NCBI RefSeq assembly: GCF_900129785.1
Contig: NZ_FSRC01000001.1
Span: forward strand, 1,364,001-1,428,000
Source: Algoriphagus halophilus
Lineage (GTDB): Bacteria > Bacteroidota > Bacteroidia > Cytophagales > Cyclobacteriaceae
Reading direction: 5' to 3'
Length of the DNA: 64,000 nt
A program made the translations under genes and the position numbers. Shown here piece by piece: positions 1 through 9,528 of the stretch (positions are counted from its first letter, which is position 1; every line of letters starts with the position of its first letter). The notes beneath the pieces were generated by a model. It saw nothing but the letters and a program-made list of their open reading frames with translations. It was not told where the DNA came from and did not search any database.

Positions 1-866
1 CTAGAGGCAAAAATTAAGGAGGTCTTTTCGGGAACGATAGGTCCTTCTATCAGGAATTTGCTGATCGAGGTTCCTAGAGAAACATTTCCTTTCCAGTTTT
101 CTCTGCTACCTTTTCTCATTTCAATGTTCAATGCTGACGCACTCCTTCCTCCAAAGTAGCTTGGGACTGTTCCTTTAAACAAAGTGAAGTTTTGGAGTAC
201 ATCACCATTAAATGAGGATAGGAAACCCAAAGCATGACTGTTACTAAGCACTATCGCCTCGTTCATCATGATCAGATTTTGATCTGCCTGACCACCCCTA
301 ATATTCATTCCTGCAGAACCTTCACCTACAGAATTCACTCCCGGCATGGATTGAAGCACATTAAATACATCAGACTCGCCTAAAAATGCTGGGACTAATT
401 TTATTTCATCGATGTTCATTTTGGTAACCCCGGTAATGGCTCCCCGGATGTTTCTATCTCGCTCCTCTGCTTGTACCGTAAATACCTCCAATTCAAAATC
501 TTGATCGGTAAGTGCTAAGTCCAATTGGCCATCTCCATATAGAAAAACGATGTATCGAGCTGGTCTCTTCCCAAATTGCCGGAAAACGATCCGGTGTTTT
601 CCTGAATCAAGTGAAATTGAATATTGTCCCTTCGAATCAGTGTTGTTTCCACCGAAGATTCCGTCTATATGAATGGAAACACCTTCCAATGGTTCGGAAG
701 TCTCATATTGAATGATCGTACCTTTTAATAAATATTTTGATCTTTTGGATCCAGCTTCCTGTTCAAATCTGATTTCTGTAAATTCATTCTGTGCATAACC
801 TGATTGGAAATGAAAAGCCAATAATGGCATCAGTATCAGGAATAAAAGTTGTGGTTTGGATGTCAT
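1..866 (-). CDS. TonB-dependent receptor, N-terminal part (runs off the window)
   Basis: Reading the minus strand from the ATG at 866 gives an open frame with no stop down to base 1 (288 codons), so the C-terminal beta-barrel lies outside. The first 25 or so residues form a signal peptide ending in a GYAQ-type cleavage site. Residues about 45-120 look like a carboxypeptidase-regulatory-like beta-sandwich (KGTI, EPLEGVSIHIDG, DSKGQYSISL). A TonB plug domain follows (VFNVLQSMPGV, GMNIRGGQADQNLI, FGGRSASALNIEM). This is the architecture of Bacteroidota outer-membrane receptors that import siderophores, oligosaccharides or other ligands using TonB energy. No SusD partner is visible here, so the substrate is unknown. 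The family is confident. Confidence 0.88.
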   Translation of the reverse strand, partial: MTSKPQLLFLILMPLLAFHFQSGYAQNEFTEIRFEQEAGSKRSKYLLKGTIIQYETSEPLEGVSIHIDGIFGGNNTDSKGQYSISLDSGKHRIVFRQFGKRPARYIVFLYGDGQLDLALTDQDFELEVFTVQAEERDRNIRGAITGVTKMNIDEIKLVPAFLGESDVFNVLQSMPGVNSVGEGSAGMNIRGGQADQNLIMMNEAIVLSNSHALGFLSSFNGDVLQNFTLFKGTVPSYFGGRSASALNIEMRKGSRENWKGNVSLGTSISKFLIEGPIVPEKTSLIFAS

Positions 867-1144
867 ATTCCTATGGAATAGACTTTCCTTTAATGTTCTA
901 AAAAAATGTTTATAATTGATTTTCAATGGGTTGAATTTGGGTTGTTGAATTGAATTGGTACTTCATTTTTTTAAATTTCAAGATTGACTTTTTACAATTC
1001 CCAGTAATATAGAACCTCGTTATGAAATATTAATTATTCTGATATTGAATTGAAGTATTTTTAAGATTTCTTGAACAACTAGTTGTTTTCCAATTACAAG
1101 AGTCAGTATACCAGTAAATTATATAATTCGGACATAGATAAAAA

Positions 1145-1294
1145 GGAATTTTTTATCTTAAATTTTTCTCGTCCTGGGGGATGATTCCACCATGGGTTCT
1201 AACTATCAAGAACAACAACCCTCTTCAAGTGTATGGAATGTTTGAGAATACCGAGGGCAGTTTGTGGGTCGGTGACCATTCAAGAGCAAATTAA
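1145..1294 (+). pseudogene. Possible remnant of a two-component regulator propeller (Reg_prop) gene
   Basis: A 49-codon stretch between two stops encodes VYGMFENTEGSLWVG near its end. This matches the usual shape of a Reg_prop blade in Bacteroidota hybrid sensor kinases (hydrophobic, E-(D/N), two small residues, G-x-(L/I)-W-(V/F/I)-G). There is no start codon, no further blade in frame and no kinase, so if genuine it is a decayed fragment. It lies in the 520-base gap between the TonB receptor and the permease. The rest of that gap is AT-rich and holds nothing else I recognise. The similarity is short, so confidence is modest. Confidence 0.35.
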
Positions 1295-1387
1295 TTTTGT
1301 TTTAATCAGGGTAAACCTGGTGATACCTATGCTTATCGTGGCTTCAATAGAAGAAAATTACTGACTTTTATTGATTGGTTGGTATCC

Positions 1388-2686
1388 CTACTTTCTTGTT
1401 TGACTTTTGAAGTCAGGCTTTTTTTTGTCAAATAAATAAAGGAATAATCCCAAGGCCATAATTCCAATTCCTGCTAAACTCTCCCAAGGTCTGTCCCAAA
1501 ATAGGTAGCAGCTAATAGCAAGACTAAAAACGATGTATACCCATTGTAATAGCGGTTTGAAAGGGGTTCGGAAACCTGAACTTTCCCGAATTTTAAGGGA
1601 AGAATAAATGGTAATCGTTCCCATCAATTGAAGCACAAAACCAGCATATATCAAGACCTGTTCGAAAGAGCCGGATAAAAATAAAAGTAAGCTAATAAGT
1701 GTATTTAATCCAATGGCAACTATGGGAATCCCATTTTTATTTTCCTTGGCAAGGGGTTTCCAGAGCTTGAAATCTTTGGCCATGGCGTGGGTAATCCTCG
1801 GACCTACCCAAGTATATCCACTGATGGTGGCCATTAATTGAATAGCAATAAAAAAACTGATCCAACTAGCGCCTAAAGGCCCCAGTAAATTTTCAAAAGA
1901 GATCTTAGCTACTTCAACGTTTCCTTTTAAATCAGAAAGCGAAGCATGTTTTAGCAATACATATTGAAATAAAACATACAGGATTAAAACCAAGATAGTC
2001 GAGGTGATCAAGGCCTTTGGTAGATTCTTTTTGGGGTTTTGTACCTCTTCAATAATATAGGCAGCAGAATTCCAACCTGTATAGGCATAGAATACATATA
2101 CCAAAGAAACCACAAAACCAGGATTCAAAATCTCCGAGGTCCATGAGTTGGAAAAATCCAGTGAAGAGGAAAGACTTTTGGAGGGTAAAGTGAAGCCGAT
2201 CAGAATTAATGAAACAATGAATAATATTTTTATTAGGGTAAGCAAGTTTTGAATCTGACCGCTTCTTTTGATGGAAATGACATGTGCAATGGGAATTAAT
2301 AAAATAGTCAATAAACCAGGGAAGCTGCTATTTCCTGAAAAAGGACGCAAGTAGTCGTTCATAGCTATTCCTGCAATAGCAATTGGTGCAGAAAACCCAA
2401 CTGTAAGCGAAACCCAAGCATATAAATAGCCGATAGATGGATGGATTGTTTCCGAAAGAAAAATATAATCGCCTCCAGACTTTTTGAAGTGGGTTCCTAG
2501 TTCTGAATACACCAATGCTCCAATGAGTGCCATGATGCCGCCAACTACCCAAAGTATGAAAATAGACCACGTGTTTTGGACTTCATTCAATTGAAAACCC
2601 AAACTGGTAAAAACTCCCGTGCCGATCATATTGGCAATGACTAATCCTGCGGCCGTTTTCCATCCAATTTTATGATGATCAAGCAT
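1388..2686 (-). CDS. APC-superfamily amino acid permease
   Basis: This 432-residue protein is hydrophobic throughout, with about 12 predicted membrane segments. It begins with the helix 1 signature of the APC/LAT transporters (GLVIANMIGTGVFTSLG), where the unwound G-T-G segment binds the amino acid backbone. A second typical motif, YVFYAYTGWNSAAYIIEEVQNPKKNLPKA in part, matches helix 6 and the following loop of the same family. It should sit in the inner membrane and take up or exchange amino acids; the substrate cannot be read from sequence. It is transcribed alone, with a hairpin separating it from the gene upstream on the same strand. It is full length and its start is a plain ATG. Confidence 0.85.
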   Translation of the reverse strand: MLDHHKIGWKTAAGLVIANMIGTGVFTSLGFQLNEVQNTWSIFILWVVGGIMALIGALVYSELGTHFKKSGGDYIFLSETIHPSIGYLYAWVSLTVGFSAPIAIAGIAMNDYLRPFSGNSSFPGLLTILLIPIAHVISIKRSGQIQNLLTLIKILFIVSLILIGFTLPSKSLSSSLDFSNSWTSEILNPGFVVSLVYVFYAYTGWNSAAYIIEEVQNPKKNLPKALITSTILVLILYVLFQYVLLKHASLSDLKGNVEVAKISFENLLGPLGASWISFFIAIQLMATISGYTWVGPRITHAMAKDFKLWKPLAKENKNGIPIVAIGLNTLISLLLFLSGSFEQVLIYAGFVLQLMGTITIYSSLKIRESSGFRTPFKPLLQWVYIVFSLAISCYLFWDRPWESLAGIGIMALGLFLYLFDKKKPDFKSQTRK

Positions 2687-2737
2687 GAGGTGAAAGAAGT
2701 TGAAAATCTAAAATATCTGATTCTATTTCATAAAAAA

Positions 2738-2760
2738 AGCCAACCTAAACTAGGTTGGCT
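2738..2760 (-). terminator. Rho-independent terminator after the VPS10/BNR gene
   Basis: A perfect 10-bp stem (AGCCAACCTA / TAGGTTGGCT) with a 3-base loop is flanked by an A-run on the left and a T-run on the right. On the minus strand it ends in a U-tract 18 bases after the stop of the upstream gene, so it should terminate that transcript. The T-run on the other side would also allow plus-strand termination. Confidence 0.85.
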
Positions 2761-2777
2761 TTTTTGGCTTCATGAAT

Positions 2778-5700
2778 TTATTTCATGTTATCGAATAAAT
2801 CGATTTGAGTGTTTTTCACTTTTTCTTCAAAGGCTTTCCAATCCCCATTGATAAATTCATCTACGATGGATTTGGCCTCAGCAGCAGCTTCAACACCTTG
2901 TTGGTACAATCGTTCCTCTGTGGCGCCTGGTGCAGAATAGGAAGATCCAACATACCTTCTTGGTGCAAATACCATGGTCATAGTGGTAGGGTATAGGTTT
3001 CTGACAATCCCCTGACCTTCTCGGGTGGGGCCATTGTAGGCCTCTCTTGCAGTATCAAGCTTTTTCTTAATGTCTTTGGCCGCTTTGGCTAACTCTTTTG
3101 CTTCCTCAGTATCAACATCCTTGGTTAAAGTCAAGACTTTATCGATTACCTTTTGGGCTTCATCTAATCTTTTGGTTGATTCAGAAACCTCATTGGTTAA
3201 AGCTTCCAATTTTTTAAGGAATTCATCCTTTGCTTTCAGGTCGGCAAGGTTCATGTCTATTCTAGGGTCTGAATACACATTGATATTGGTTTCATCTTCC
3301 TGATCTCCATAAGTGAATACTACTTTGTAAGTCCCGGGAAGTGCTTCTCCTCCTGAAGCTTCGTAAAAACCACTTCTATTGCCTCTACGACCGCCAAAGC
3401 CACCTGGATTTTCTACAGAAGATTTTCTGTCCAAATTCCATATAATTCGATTGACTCCATTTTTTGGAACTGTTTTTAAAGTCCTGATTTGCTCACCCGC
3501 TTCGTTAAAAATTGACACAGTTACGGTGTCCAATTTTTCTTTATCGTCCTGAATAATAAAGCTCAAACGTCCACCGGTTTCTCTGTTTTCACCAGCAAAA
3601 ATTCCATCCGCAGGGAATCGTTCCCCTGCTGGCTGCTGGATTTCTACTTGATAAGCATCCGGAGCTGGAACAGCTGTAATTTTGGCTTCTGGAGCAGATC
3701 CACCATTAGCAGCAAAAATCCGTAGTGGCCTGATATCATCCAACACATAAAAAGCTCTACCAAATGTGCCGATTACCAAATCAGCTTCTCTTTCTTGAAT
3801 GGCCATATCGTAAGTTGAAACAGCTTTTGGATAACCATGCTCCCATTTATTCCATGATTTTGCTTGGTCAAAGCTGACATATAGTCCAAGTTCAGTTCCT
3901 AAGAATACCAAGTTGGGCTCCACAGGATCTTGGATAATTGAGAGTGCATATCCAGAGACTTTGGAATCATCAGCAATTCTAGTAAAAGAGCTTCCTCCAT
4001 TTGATGTATGGTAAGCATAGGCTGAAAAGTCATTATTTCTGTAATTATTGGCAATTACCCAAGCTTCGTCGGCATCATAGGAAGAAGCTTGAATTTGAGG
4101 AATCCAAGAGGCTTTTGGAAGTCCGGTTAATTTACTGGCAACATTGGTCCAGGTAGCCCCGCCATCCTTGGTGACCTGTACATTGCCGTCATCCGTTCCT
4201 ACCCAGATCACGTTTGGATCCACCGGGCTAGGAGCAATTGCAATGATAGTCGTATGGTTTTCAGCGCCTGTGATATCATAAGTTAATCCACCGGTTTCCT
4301 GCTGTCTTTGCTTGGTGCTATCATTGGTTGTTAAATCAGGTGAGATGATTTCCCAAGTATCCCCACTATCTGTTGATTTATGTAAAAATTGAGATCCATA
4401 ATAGACAGTGTTTTCATCATGTGGATCCTGTGCAATGGCTGCATTCCAATTGAATCGAAGGAAAACTTCCTTATCGGGATGAGTAGGTCTAATGGTTTTA
4501 TTATGCCCGGTTTCCTTGTCGAATCTGGAAACATTACCTGCTTGCGACATGGTGTATCCAAATCTAGAATTAGCAGGATGCGGAACTACATCAAATCCAT
4601 CTCCAAATGAAACTTCTTGCCAATAGCTATTTCTAATGCCATCTCTTCTCCAAACATAGGCAGGACCGGTCCAAGACCCATTGTCTTGCATACCTCCATA
4701 GATATTATAAGGCAACTCATTGTCAACATTGACATGGTAAAATTGACCTACTGGAAGATTGTCAGCAAAAAACCAAGTTTTGCCCCCATCTCTTGAAATA
4801 TTAAGTCCTCCGTCATTCCCATCAATAAGAATCTTGGGATCATTCGGGTTGATGTACCAAGCGTGGTGATCCGGGTGAACACCTTGGTATTGAAGTAATT
4901 GCGTAAATGATTTACCTCCATCTTCCGTGATTCCCACCCTTGAATACAAGGTGTATAGCCTATTCTCATTTTTTGGATCCGCGTGAATATCAAAATAATA
5001 AAAAGGTCTATCCCCGATAGAACCATCCGAATTGATCATTTTAAAATTTTCACCACCATCCTCTGAAACATAAAGTGCATTTTTGGAGGACTCCACCAAA
5101 GCATACACCTTACTACTATTGGCAGCTGAAATGGCGAGCCCCATTCTTCCTAAATAACCTTTAGGTAAGCCATTGCTTTCATCTAGTTCCTTCCAATTAT
5201 CTCCTCCGTCATACGTAACGAAAAGCCCAGAAGAAGGACCTCCAGATTCAAAGAAATAAGGGTACCTTCTGTGTTGCCACATGTTGACAAAAATCTTATT
5301 CGGATTATTCGGATCCATGATCATTTCGCCCACACCCGTCTTGGTATCTATATATAGAATTTTTTCCCAGGTTTTACCTCCATCTGTAGTCCGATATAAT
5401 CCTCGGTCTTCCTGTTCTCCCCAAGGAGAACCAATTGCTCCAACGTAAACCGTATTGGGGTCATCTGGATGAACAATAATCCGGTGAATGGCTTTGGTGT
5501 TTTCCAGCCCCATAAGCTCCCATGTTGCACCTGCATCCATGGAACGATAAACTCCACCTCCTAGACTTAAGGAGTTTCTAGGGTTACCCTCTCCGGTACC
5601 TACCCAAATGATGTTTGGATTTTTCTGATAAATGGAAATGGAACCAATAGAATGTACTTTTTGATCGTCAAAAATTGGCTGCCATGTCACTCCTCCCGAA

Positions 5701-5909
5701 GTGCTTTTCCATAGCCCCCCAGAGGCAGATCCTGCGTAAATAACGGAAGGATTGTCATCAATGGCATCGATGGCAGTAATTCTTCCACTCATGGCTGCAG
5801 GCCCAATGCTTCTTGCTTTCATAGACTTAAACAAGTCCATATCTACTTCTTGAGCATGAGCTGAAAGACTCAGCAAAATCGCCAAAGTCAAAAGGTAAAT
5901 TTTTCTCAT
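2778..5909 (-). CDS. Secreted VPS10/sortilin-like BNR-repeat beta-propeller protein
   Basis: A 1043-residue protein with many Asp-box repeats (S/T-x-D-G-G-x-T-W, for example TTDGGKTWEKI, SRDGGKTWFFA, TKDGGATWTNV), typical of the VPS10/BNR ten-bladed propellers common in Bacteroidota. I choose the ATG at 5909 because it begins a clean signal peptide (MRKIYLLTLAILLSLSAHAQ); an in-frame ATG at 5966 would add 19 non-signal residues. After the propeller (about residues 40-760) comes a beta-rich region and then a charged coiled coil at about 880-970. There is no type IX sorting tail. These proteins are often annotated as glycosyl hydrolases, but no catalytic residues can be assigned, and binding or scaffold roles are equally possible. 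Confidence 0.85.
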   Translation of the reverse strand: MRKIYLLTLAILLSLSAHAQEVDMDLFKSMKARSIGPAAMSGRITAIDAIDDNPSVIYAGSASGGLWKSTSGGVTWQPIFDDQKVHSIGSISIYQKNPNIIWVGTGEGNPRNSLSLGGGVYRSMDAGATWELMGLENTKAIHRIIVHPDDPNTVYVGAIGSPWGEQEDRGLYRTTDGGKTWEKILYIDTKTGVGEMIMDPNNPNKIFVNMWQHRRYPYFFESGGPSSGLFVTYDGGDNWKELDESNGLPKGYLGRMGLAISAANSSKVYALVESSKNALYVSEDGGENFKMINSDGSIGDRPFYYFDIHADPKNENRLYTLYSRVGITEDGGKSFTQLLQYQGVHPDHHAWYINPNDPKILIDGNDGGLNISRDGGKTWFFADNLPVGQFYHVNVDNELPYNIYGGMQDNGSWTGPAYVWRRDGIRNSYWQEVSFGDGFDVVPHPANSRFGYTMSQAGNVSRFDKETGHNKTIRPTHPDKEVFLRFNWNAAIAQDPHDENTVYYGSQFLHKSTDSGDTWEIISPDLTTNDSTKQRQQETGGLTYDITGAENHTTIIAIAPSPVDPNVIWVGTDDGNVQVTKDGGATWTNVASKLTGLPKASWIPQIQASSYDADEAWVIANNYRNNDFSAYAYHTSNGGSSFTRIADDSKVSGYALSIIQDPVEPNLVFLGTELGLYVSFDQAKSWNKWEHGYPKAVSTYDMAIQEREADLVIGTFGRAFYVLDDIRPLRIFAANGGSAPEAKITAVPAPDAYQVEIQQPAGERFPADGIFAGENRETGGRLSFIIQDDKEKLDTVTVSIFNEAGEQIRTLKTVPKNGVNRIIWNLDRKSSVENPGGFGGRRGNRSGFYEASGGEALPGTYKVVFTYGDQEDETNINVYSDPRIDMNLADLKAKDEFLKKLEALTNEVSESTKRLDEAQKVIDKVLTLTKDVDTEEAKELAKAAKDIKKKLDTAREAYNGPTREGQGIVRNLYPTTMTMVFAPRRYVGSSYSAPGATEERLYQQGVEAAAEAKSIVDEFINGDWKAFEEKVKNTQIDLFDNMK

Positions 5910-6085
5910 GTTTGGTTTTTGGTTTATATCTGTAATAAATAAAGTAAAATCCCAAATAACATCCATTGATTATTATAACATCGGTTTTAAACTAATGGGT
6001 ATTTAAAGAATCATCAGGTCAATTTTTTACCGGTGGTTTGTGGCTGGTATGCATTTTGATTTTATTTGTGATAAAAAATAATCCT

Positions 6086-7927
6086 ATGCTTAACATTGTG
6101 AATAAGCCTCTCATAGGGCTTTTTCTTTTTGTGATTACTGGAACTGCTGCTTTTGCCCAAACAGGAAGATTCCAGCAGTCGGTTGATTACAAAATGGAAG
6201 TGGATATGAATGTCACTTCCAATCAGTACTCAGGAACCCAAGTTCTCAAGTACACCAACAATTCACCAGATACCCTTTACAAAGTATTCTACCACTTGTA
6301 TTTTAATGCTTTCCAGCCTGGAAGTATGATGGATGAAAGATCAAGATCAATTTCTGATCCTGATAGAAGAGTGGGGGATAGAATCATTGCGCTCTCTCCA
6401 AGTGAAATTGGATACCTTCATGTCAATTCATTGACCATGGATGGCATGCAAGTAGATTTTGAGGAAGTGGAAACCATTCTGGAAGTGACGCTTCCAAAGC
6501 CCATTTTACCTCATTCAGAAGTAGAGTTCAATATGTCATTTGTAGGTCAGGTACCAGTTCAAATTAGACGTTCTGGAAGAGATAGCAGTGAAGGCGTAAG
6601 GTATTCCATGTCACAATGGTACCCTAAAATGGCTAATTATGACGAGCAAGGCTGGCACTCCAATCCTTATATAGGTAGAGAATTTTATGGGATTTGGGGA
6701 GATTTTGATGTGAAAATCACGATTGATAAATCTTACACCCTGGGAGGAACCGGTTATCTTCAAAATCCAAATCAAATTGGCCATGGATATGAGGATGAGG
6801 GCGTAACGGTTCCAAAGCCTACAGGAGAAACACTTACCTGGCATTTCAAAGCGCCAATGGTTCATGATTTCATGTGGGCTGCCGATCCAAAATATAGACA
6901 TGAAAAAGTAGAAATGGAAAATGGGATCACTGTTCACCATTTATTTATCCCAACGGAAGAGACTACAGAGAACTGGGAAAAGCTAAAGGAATATACTCCA
7001 AAGGCAATTAACTTTTTATCTGAACATTTTGGCCAGTATCCTTATAAGCAATTTTCTGTGATCCAAGGTGGAGACGGTGGGATGGAGTATGCCATGTCTA
7101 CTTTAATCACTGGAGGAAGAAATTTAAGAGGGTTGGTTGGAGTAATGGCACATGAGTTAGCACATAGCTGGTTTCATGGCGTTTTGGCTACAAACGAATC
7201 CTTATACCCATGGATGGATGAAGGTTTTACCAGTTATGCATCTAGTTTAACGATGTCAGAAATCTATAGCCCTTCCGAAAATCCTCTTGCAGGTTCTTAT
7301 TCAGGGTATTATAGGCTGGTGAAGTCTGGCAAGGAAGAGCCTATGAGTACACATTCAGATCACTATCATACAAATTCAGCCTATAGTTCTGCCGCTTATA
7401 GCAAGGGAGCTGTATTCTTGCAACAAATGGGCTATATCATAGGAGCTGATGTGCGAGATAGAGGAATGCACCGGTATTGGAATACCTGGAAGTTTAAGCA
7501 TCCAAATGCGAATGATTTGATCAGGGTGATGGAGAAAGAGAGTGGTTTGGAATTGGATTGGTATAAAGAATACTTTGTTTATACGACCAAAACCATCAAT
7601 TATGGGATCAAAGAAGTAAATCCTCAAGGAGATCAAACAGACATTATTTTAGAAAGAATCGGTTTGATGCCAATGCCAATTGACTTGGTGATCACCTATA
7701 AAGATGGAAGCCAGGAAATGGTTTATTTGCCTTTAGTCATCATGAGAGGAGAAAAAGCACATGAAGCAGGGGCTCCAAAAAGGATTTTAACAGAAGATTG
7801 GCCTTGGACTAATATTACCAAGAAAATTACAATAGACAGAAAAATGAATTCCATTAAATCTATTGAAATTGATCCGAGTAAACGGTTGGCCGATGTAGAA
7901 CAAGAAAATAATAAAGTGGAGTTTTAA
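6086..7927 (+). CDS. Exported M1-family zinc metallopeptidase
   Basis: The 613-residue product has the full gluzincin motif: HELAH at residues 356-360 and the third zinc ligand Glu at 379 (HExxH-18-E, inside WMDEGFTSY). The usual GxMEN substrate-anchoring motif is GGMEY (331-335), so Asn is replaced by Tyr, a change seen in M1 relatives that may not be standard aminopeptidases. The ATG at 6086 starts a signal peptide ending AFAQ; an upstream ATG at 6038 adds 16 hydrophobic residues and is less likely. It probably acts in the periplasm on peptides. It is divergent from the VPS10 gene, with 176 bases between the starts, and is followed by a strong terminator. Confidence 0.9.
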   Translation: MLNIVNKPLIGLFLFVITGTAAFAQTGRFQQSVDYKMEVDMNVTSNQYSGTQVLKYTNNSPDTLYKVFYHLYFNAFQPGSMMDERSRSISDPDRRVGDRIIALSPSEIGYLHVNSLTMDGMQVDFEEVETILEVTLPKPILPHSEVEFNMSFVGQVPVQIRRSGRDSSEGVRYSMSQWYPKMANYDEQGWHSNPYIGREFYGIWGDFDVKITIDKSYTLGGTGYLQNPNQIGHGYEDEGVTVPKPTGETLTWHFKAPMVHDFMWAADPKYRHEKVEMENGITVHHLFIPTEETTENWEKLKEYTPKAINFLSEHFGQYPYKQFSVIQGGDGGMEYAMSTLITGGRNLRGLVGVMAHELAHSWFHGVLATNESLYPWMDEGFTSYASSLTMSEIYSPSENPLAGSYSGYYRLVKSGKEEPMSTHSDHYHTNSAYSSAAYSKGAVFLQQMGYIIGADVRDRGMHRYWNTWKFKHPNANDLIRVMEKESGLELDWYKEYFVYTTKTINYGIKEVNPQGDQTDIILERIGLMPMPIDLVITYKDGSQEMVYLPLVIMRGEKAHEAGAPKRILTEDWPWTNITKKITIDRKMNSIKSIEIDPSKRLADVEQENNKVEF

Positions 7928-7952
7928 TGCTCCGCTTTAGTAGCTATAAACT

Positions 7953-7982
7953 AAAAAAGGTGGTCAATTGACCACCTTTTTT
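7953..7982. terminator. Symmetrical bidirectional terminator
   Basis: A perfect 30-base palindrome with six A on the left, GGTGGTCAATTGACCACC in the middle and T on the right. It lies 26 bases after the M1 peptidase stop and 18 bases from the stop of the convergent histone-like gene, so it can end transcripts from both sides. Confidence 0.88.
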
Positions 7983-8000
7983 TATTGATTACCTTACTAA

Positions 8001-8174
8001 TTAGGCATTTTTCTTTTCTTGAACTTCCTTACGGATATCTTGTGCCATATTCTTCAAGTCTTGCATTCCTTTCCTAACTCTAGTGCCGGCAGCTTGGTTG
8101 CCTTTTTCATAGAATTTTTCAAAATCGGCTTCTAAGCCATTTACAAGATCTCGGACTTCACTAAATCTGCTCAT
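8001..8174 (-). CDS. Histone H1-like (Hc1-type) DNA-binding microprotein
   Basis: A 57-residue ORF runs from the ATG at 8174 to TAA at 8001. The protein begins MSRFSEVRDLVNGLEADF and continues with FYEKGNQAAGTRVRKGMQDL, then an Lys-rich helix ending in QEKKNA. This matches the short Lys/Arg-rich proteins annotated histone H1 in Bacteroidota (Hc1-like family), in which the GNQAAGTRVRKGMQ segment is strongly conserved. It is probably a nucleoid-associated protein, but the DNA-compaction role is inferred from the family name. It is too short for a 60-residue ORF cutoff. It sits between the bidirectional terminator and the oxoamine synthase gene on the same strand, 103 bases downstream of that gene. 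Confidence 0.87.
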   Translation of the reverse strand: MSRFSEVRDLVNGLEADFEKFYEKGNQAAGTRVRKGMQDLKNMAQDIRKEVQEKKNA

Positions 8175-8277
8175 AGTAAAAGTGATTATTGTTTAGGTTG
8201 ATGATAAGTTTATTCTGTTCAATATAGCCTAAATACTTGCTAAATCAATCAGGAGGGCATTTTTTTTGAATTTTTTT

Positions 8278-9528
8278 TTATTCTCCAAAAGAAATTGCCA
8301 ACTCTGAATTCTTATAAATTCCTGAAGTTAGTTTTTCCTTGATTTCAGCAAATGCCTTCACAGTTTCTTCTACATCGGATAGGGTATGTACTGAAGTTGG
8401 AATCAACCTCAAGATAATCATTCCTTTAGGAACGACTGGGTAAATGACCACCGAACAGAAGATTCCGTAGTTTTCTCTTAAATCATGGGATAGCGCGGCA
8501 GCTTCTCCTACAGTCCCGTTTAAGACTACAGGAGTCACCGGTGAGTTTGATTTTCCGGTGCTAAAACCATTGTTATGCAATCCGTCTCTTAACGCATTTA
8601 CAATTTTCCAAAGATTATCCTTTAGCTCAGGTTTGGTTTGAAGTAACTCTAATCTTTTTAAAGCTCCTTCTACCAATAACATTGGAAGAGACTTCGCAAA
8701 GATTTGAGAACGCATATTAAAACGTAGATAGTGGATCACTTTTTCATTACCTGCAATGAAAGCACCAATAGAAGCCATTGATTTAGCAAAGGTCGAGAAG
8801 TATAAATCAACTTCATCAATTACACCTTGCTCTTCATGTGTACCCGCTCCTGTTTTACCCATGGTTCCAAAACCATGTGCATCATCTACCAGTAATCTGA
8901 AATCAAATTTGTTCTTTAGCGCACAAATTTCTTTCAATTTTCCTTGATCTCCAGTCATACCGAATACACCTTCGGTAATCAATAAGATTCCTCCGCCAGT
9001 TTCCGCGGCTAATTTAGTGGCTCTTTCAAGTTGCTTTTCACAATTATCAATGTCATTATGAGGGAATACGTATCGCTTACCCATATGCATTCTTAAAGCA
9101 TCTATAATACATGCGTGACATTCAGAATCATACACTACGACGTCTTTTCTATCCAATAGTGCATCAATCACAGACATGATGCCTTGGTATCCGTAGTTTA
9201 GCAAGTATGCCTTTTCTTTACCCACGAATTTGGCAAGCTCATCCTCCAATTTTTCATGAAGATTGGTTTGGCCTGACATCATTCTAGCTCCCATAGGATA
9301 GGCTGCTCCCCATTTAGCAGCTGCATCAGCATCTGCTTTACGAACTTCAGGGTGGTTAGCTAGCCCAAGGTAGTTATTCAAACTCCATGTCAATACTTCC
9401 TTTCCTTGGAACATCATTCGTGGAGCAATTTCCCCTTCTAGTTTGGGAAACATAAAATAACCATCTGAATACTTAGAATGTTTGCCCAGTGGGCCCATAT
9501 TCGTTTTTAATTTAGCAAATAGATCCAA
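8278..9528 (-). CDS. PLP-dependent alpha-oxoamine synthase (serine palmitoyltransferase / cysteate acyltransferase type)
   Basis: The 416-residue protein belongs to fold-type I alpha-oxoamine synthases, which condense an amino acid with an acyl thioester. Visible features are NNYLGLANHPEV near the N-terminus, the PLP-stacking His in DSECHACIID, the cofactor Asp-Ala-His in LVDDAHGFG, and the Schiff-base lysine K249 in TFAKSMASIG. Family members include KBL, BioF, HemA and serine palmitoyltransferase. The lack of a neighbouring bio or tdh gene and the host group favour synthesis of a sphingoid base or of the sulfonolipid precursor capnine from cysteate. That choice is inference. It is transcribed alone and divergent from the biotin carboxylase gene with 195 bases between starts. 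Confidence 0.82.
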   Translation of the reverse strand: MDLFAKLKTNMGPLGKHSKYSDGYFMFPKLEGEIAPRMMFQGKEVLTWSLNNYLGLANHPEVRKADADAAAKWGAAYPMGARMMSGQTNLHEKLEDELAKFVGKEKAYLLNYGYQGIMSVIDALLDRKDVVVYDSECHACIIDALRMHMGKRYVFPHNDIDNCEKQLERATKLAAETGGGILLITEGVFGMTGDQGKLKEICALKNKFDFRLLVDDAHGFGTMGKTGAGTHEEQGVIDEVDLYFSTFAKSMASIGAFIAGNEKVIHYLRFNMRSQIFAKSLPMLLVEGALKRLELLQTKPELKDNLWKIVNALRDGLHNNGFSTGKSNSPVTPVVLNGTVGEAAALSHDLRENYGIFCSVVIYPVVPKGMIILRLIPTSVHTLSDVEETVKAFAEIKEKLTSGIYKNSELAISFGE

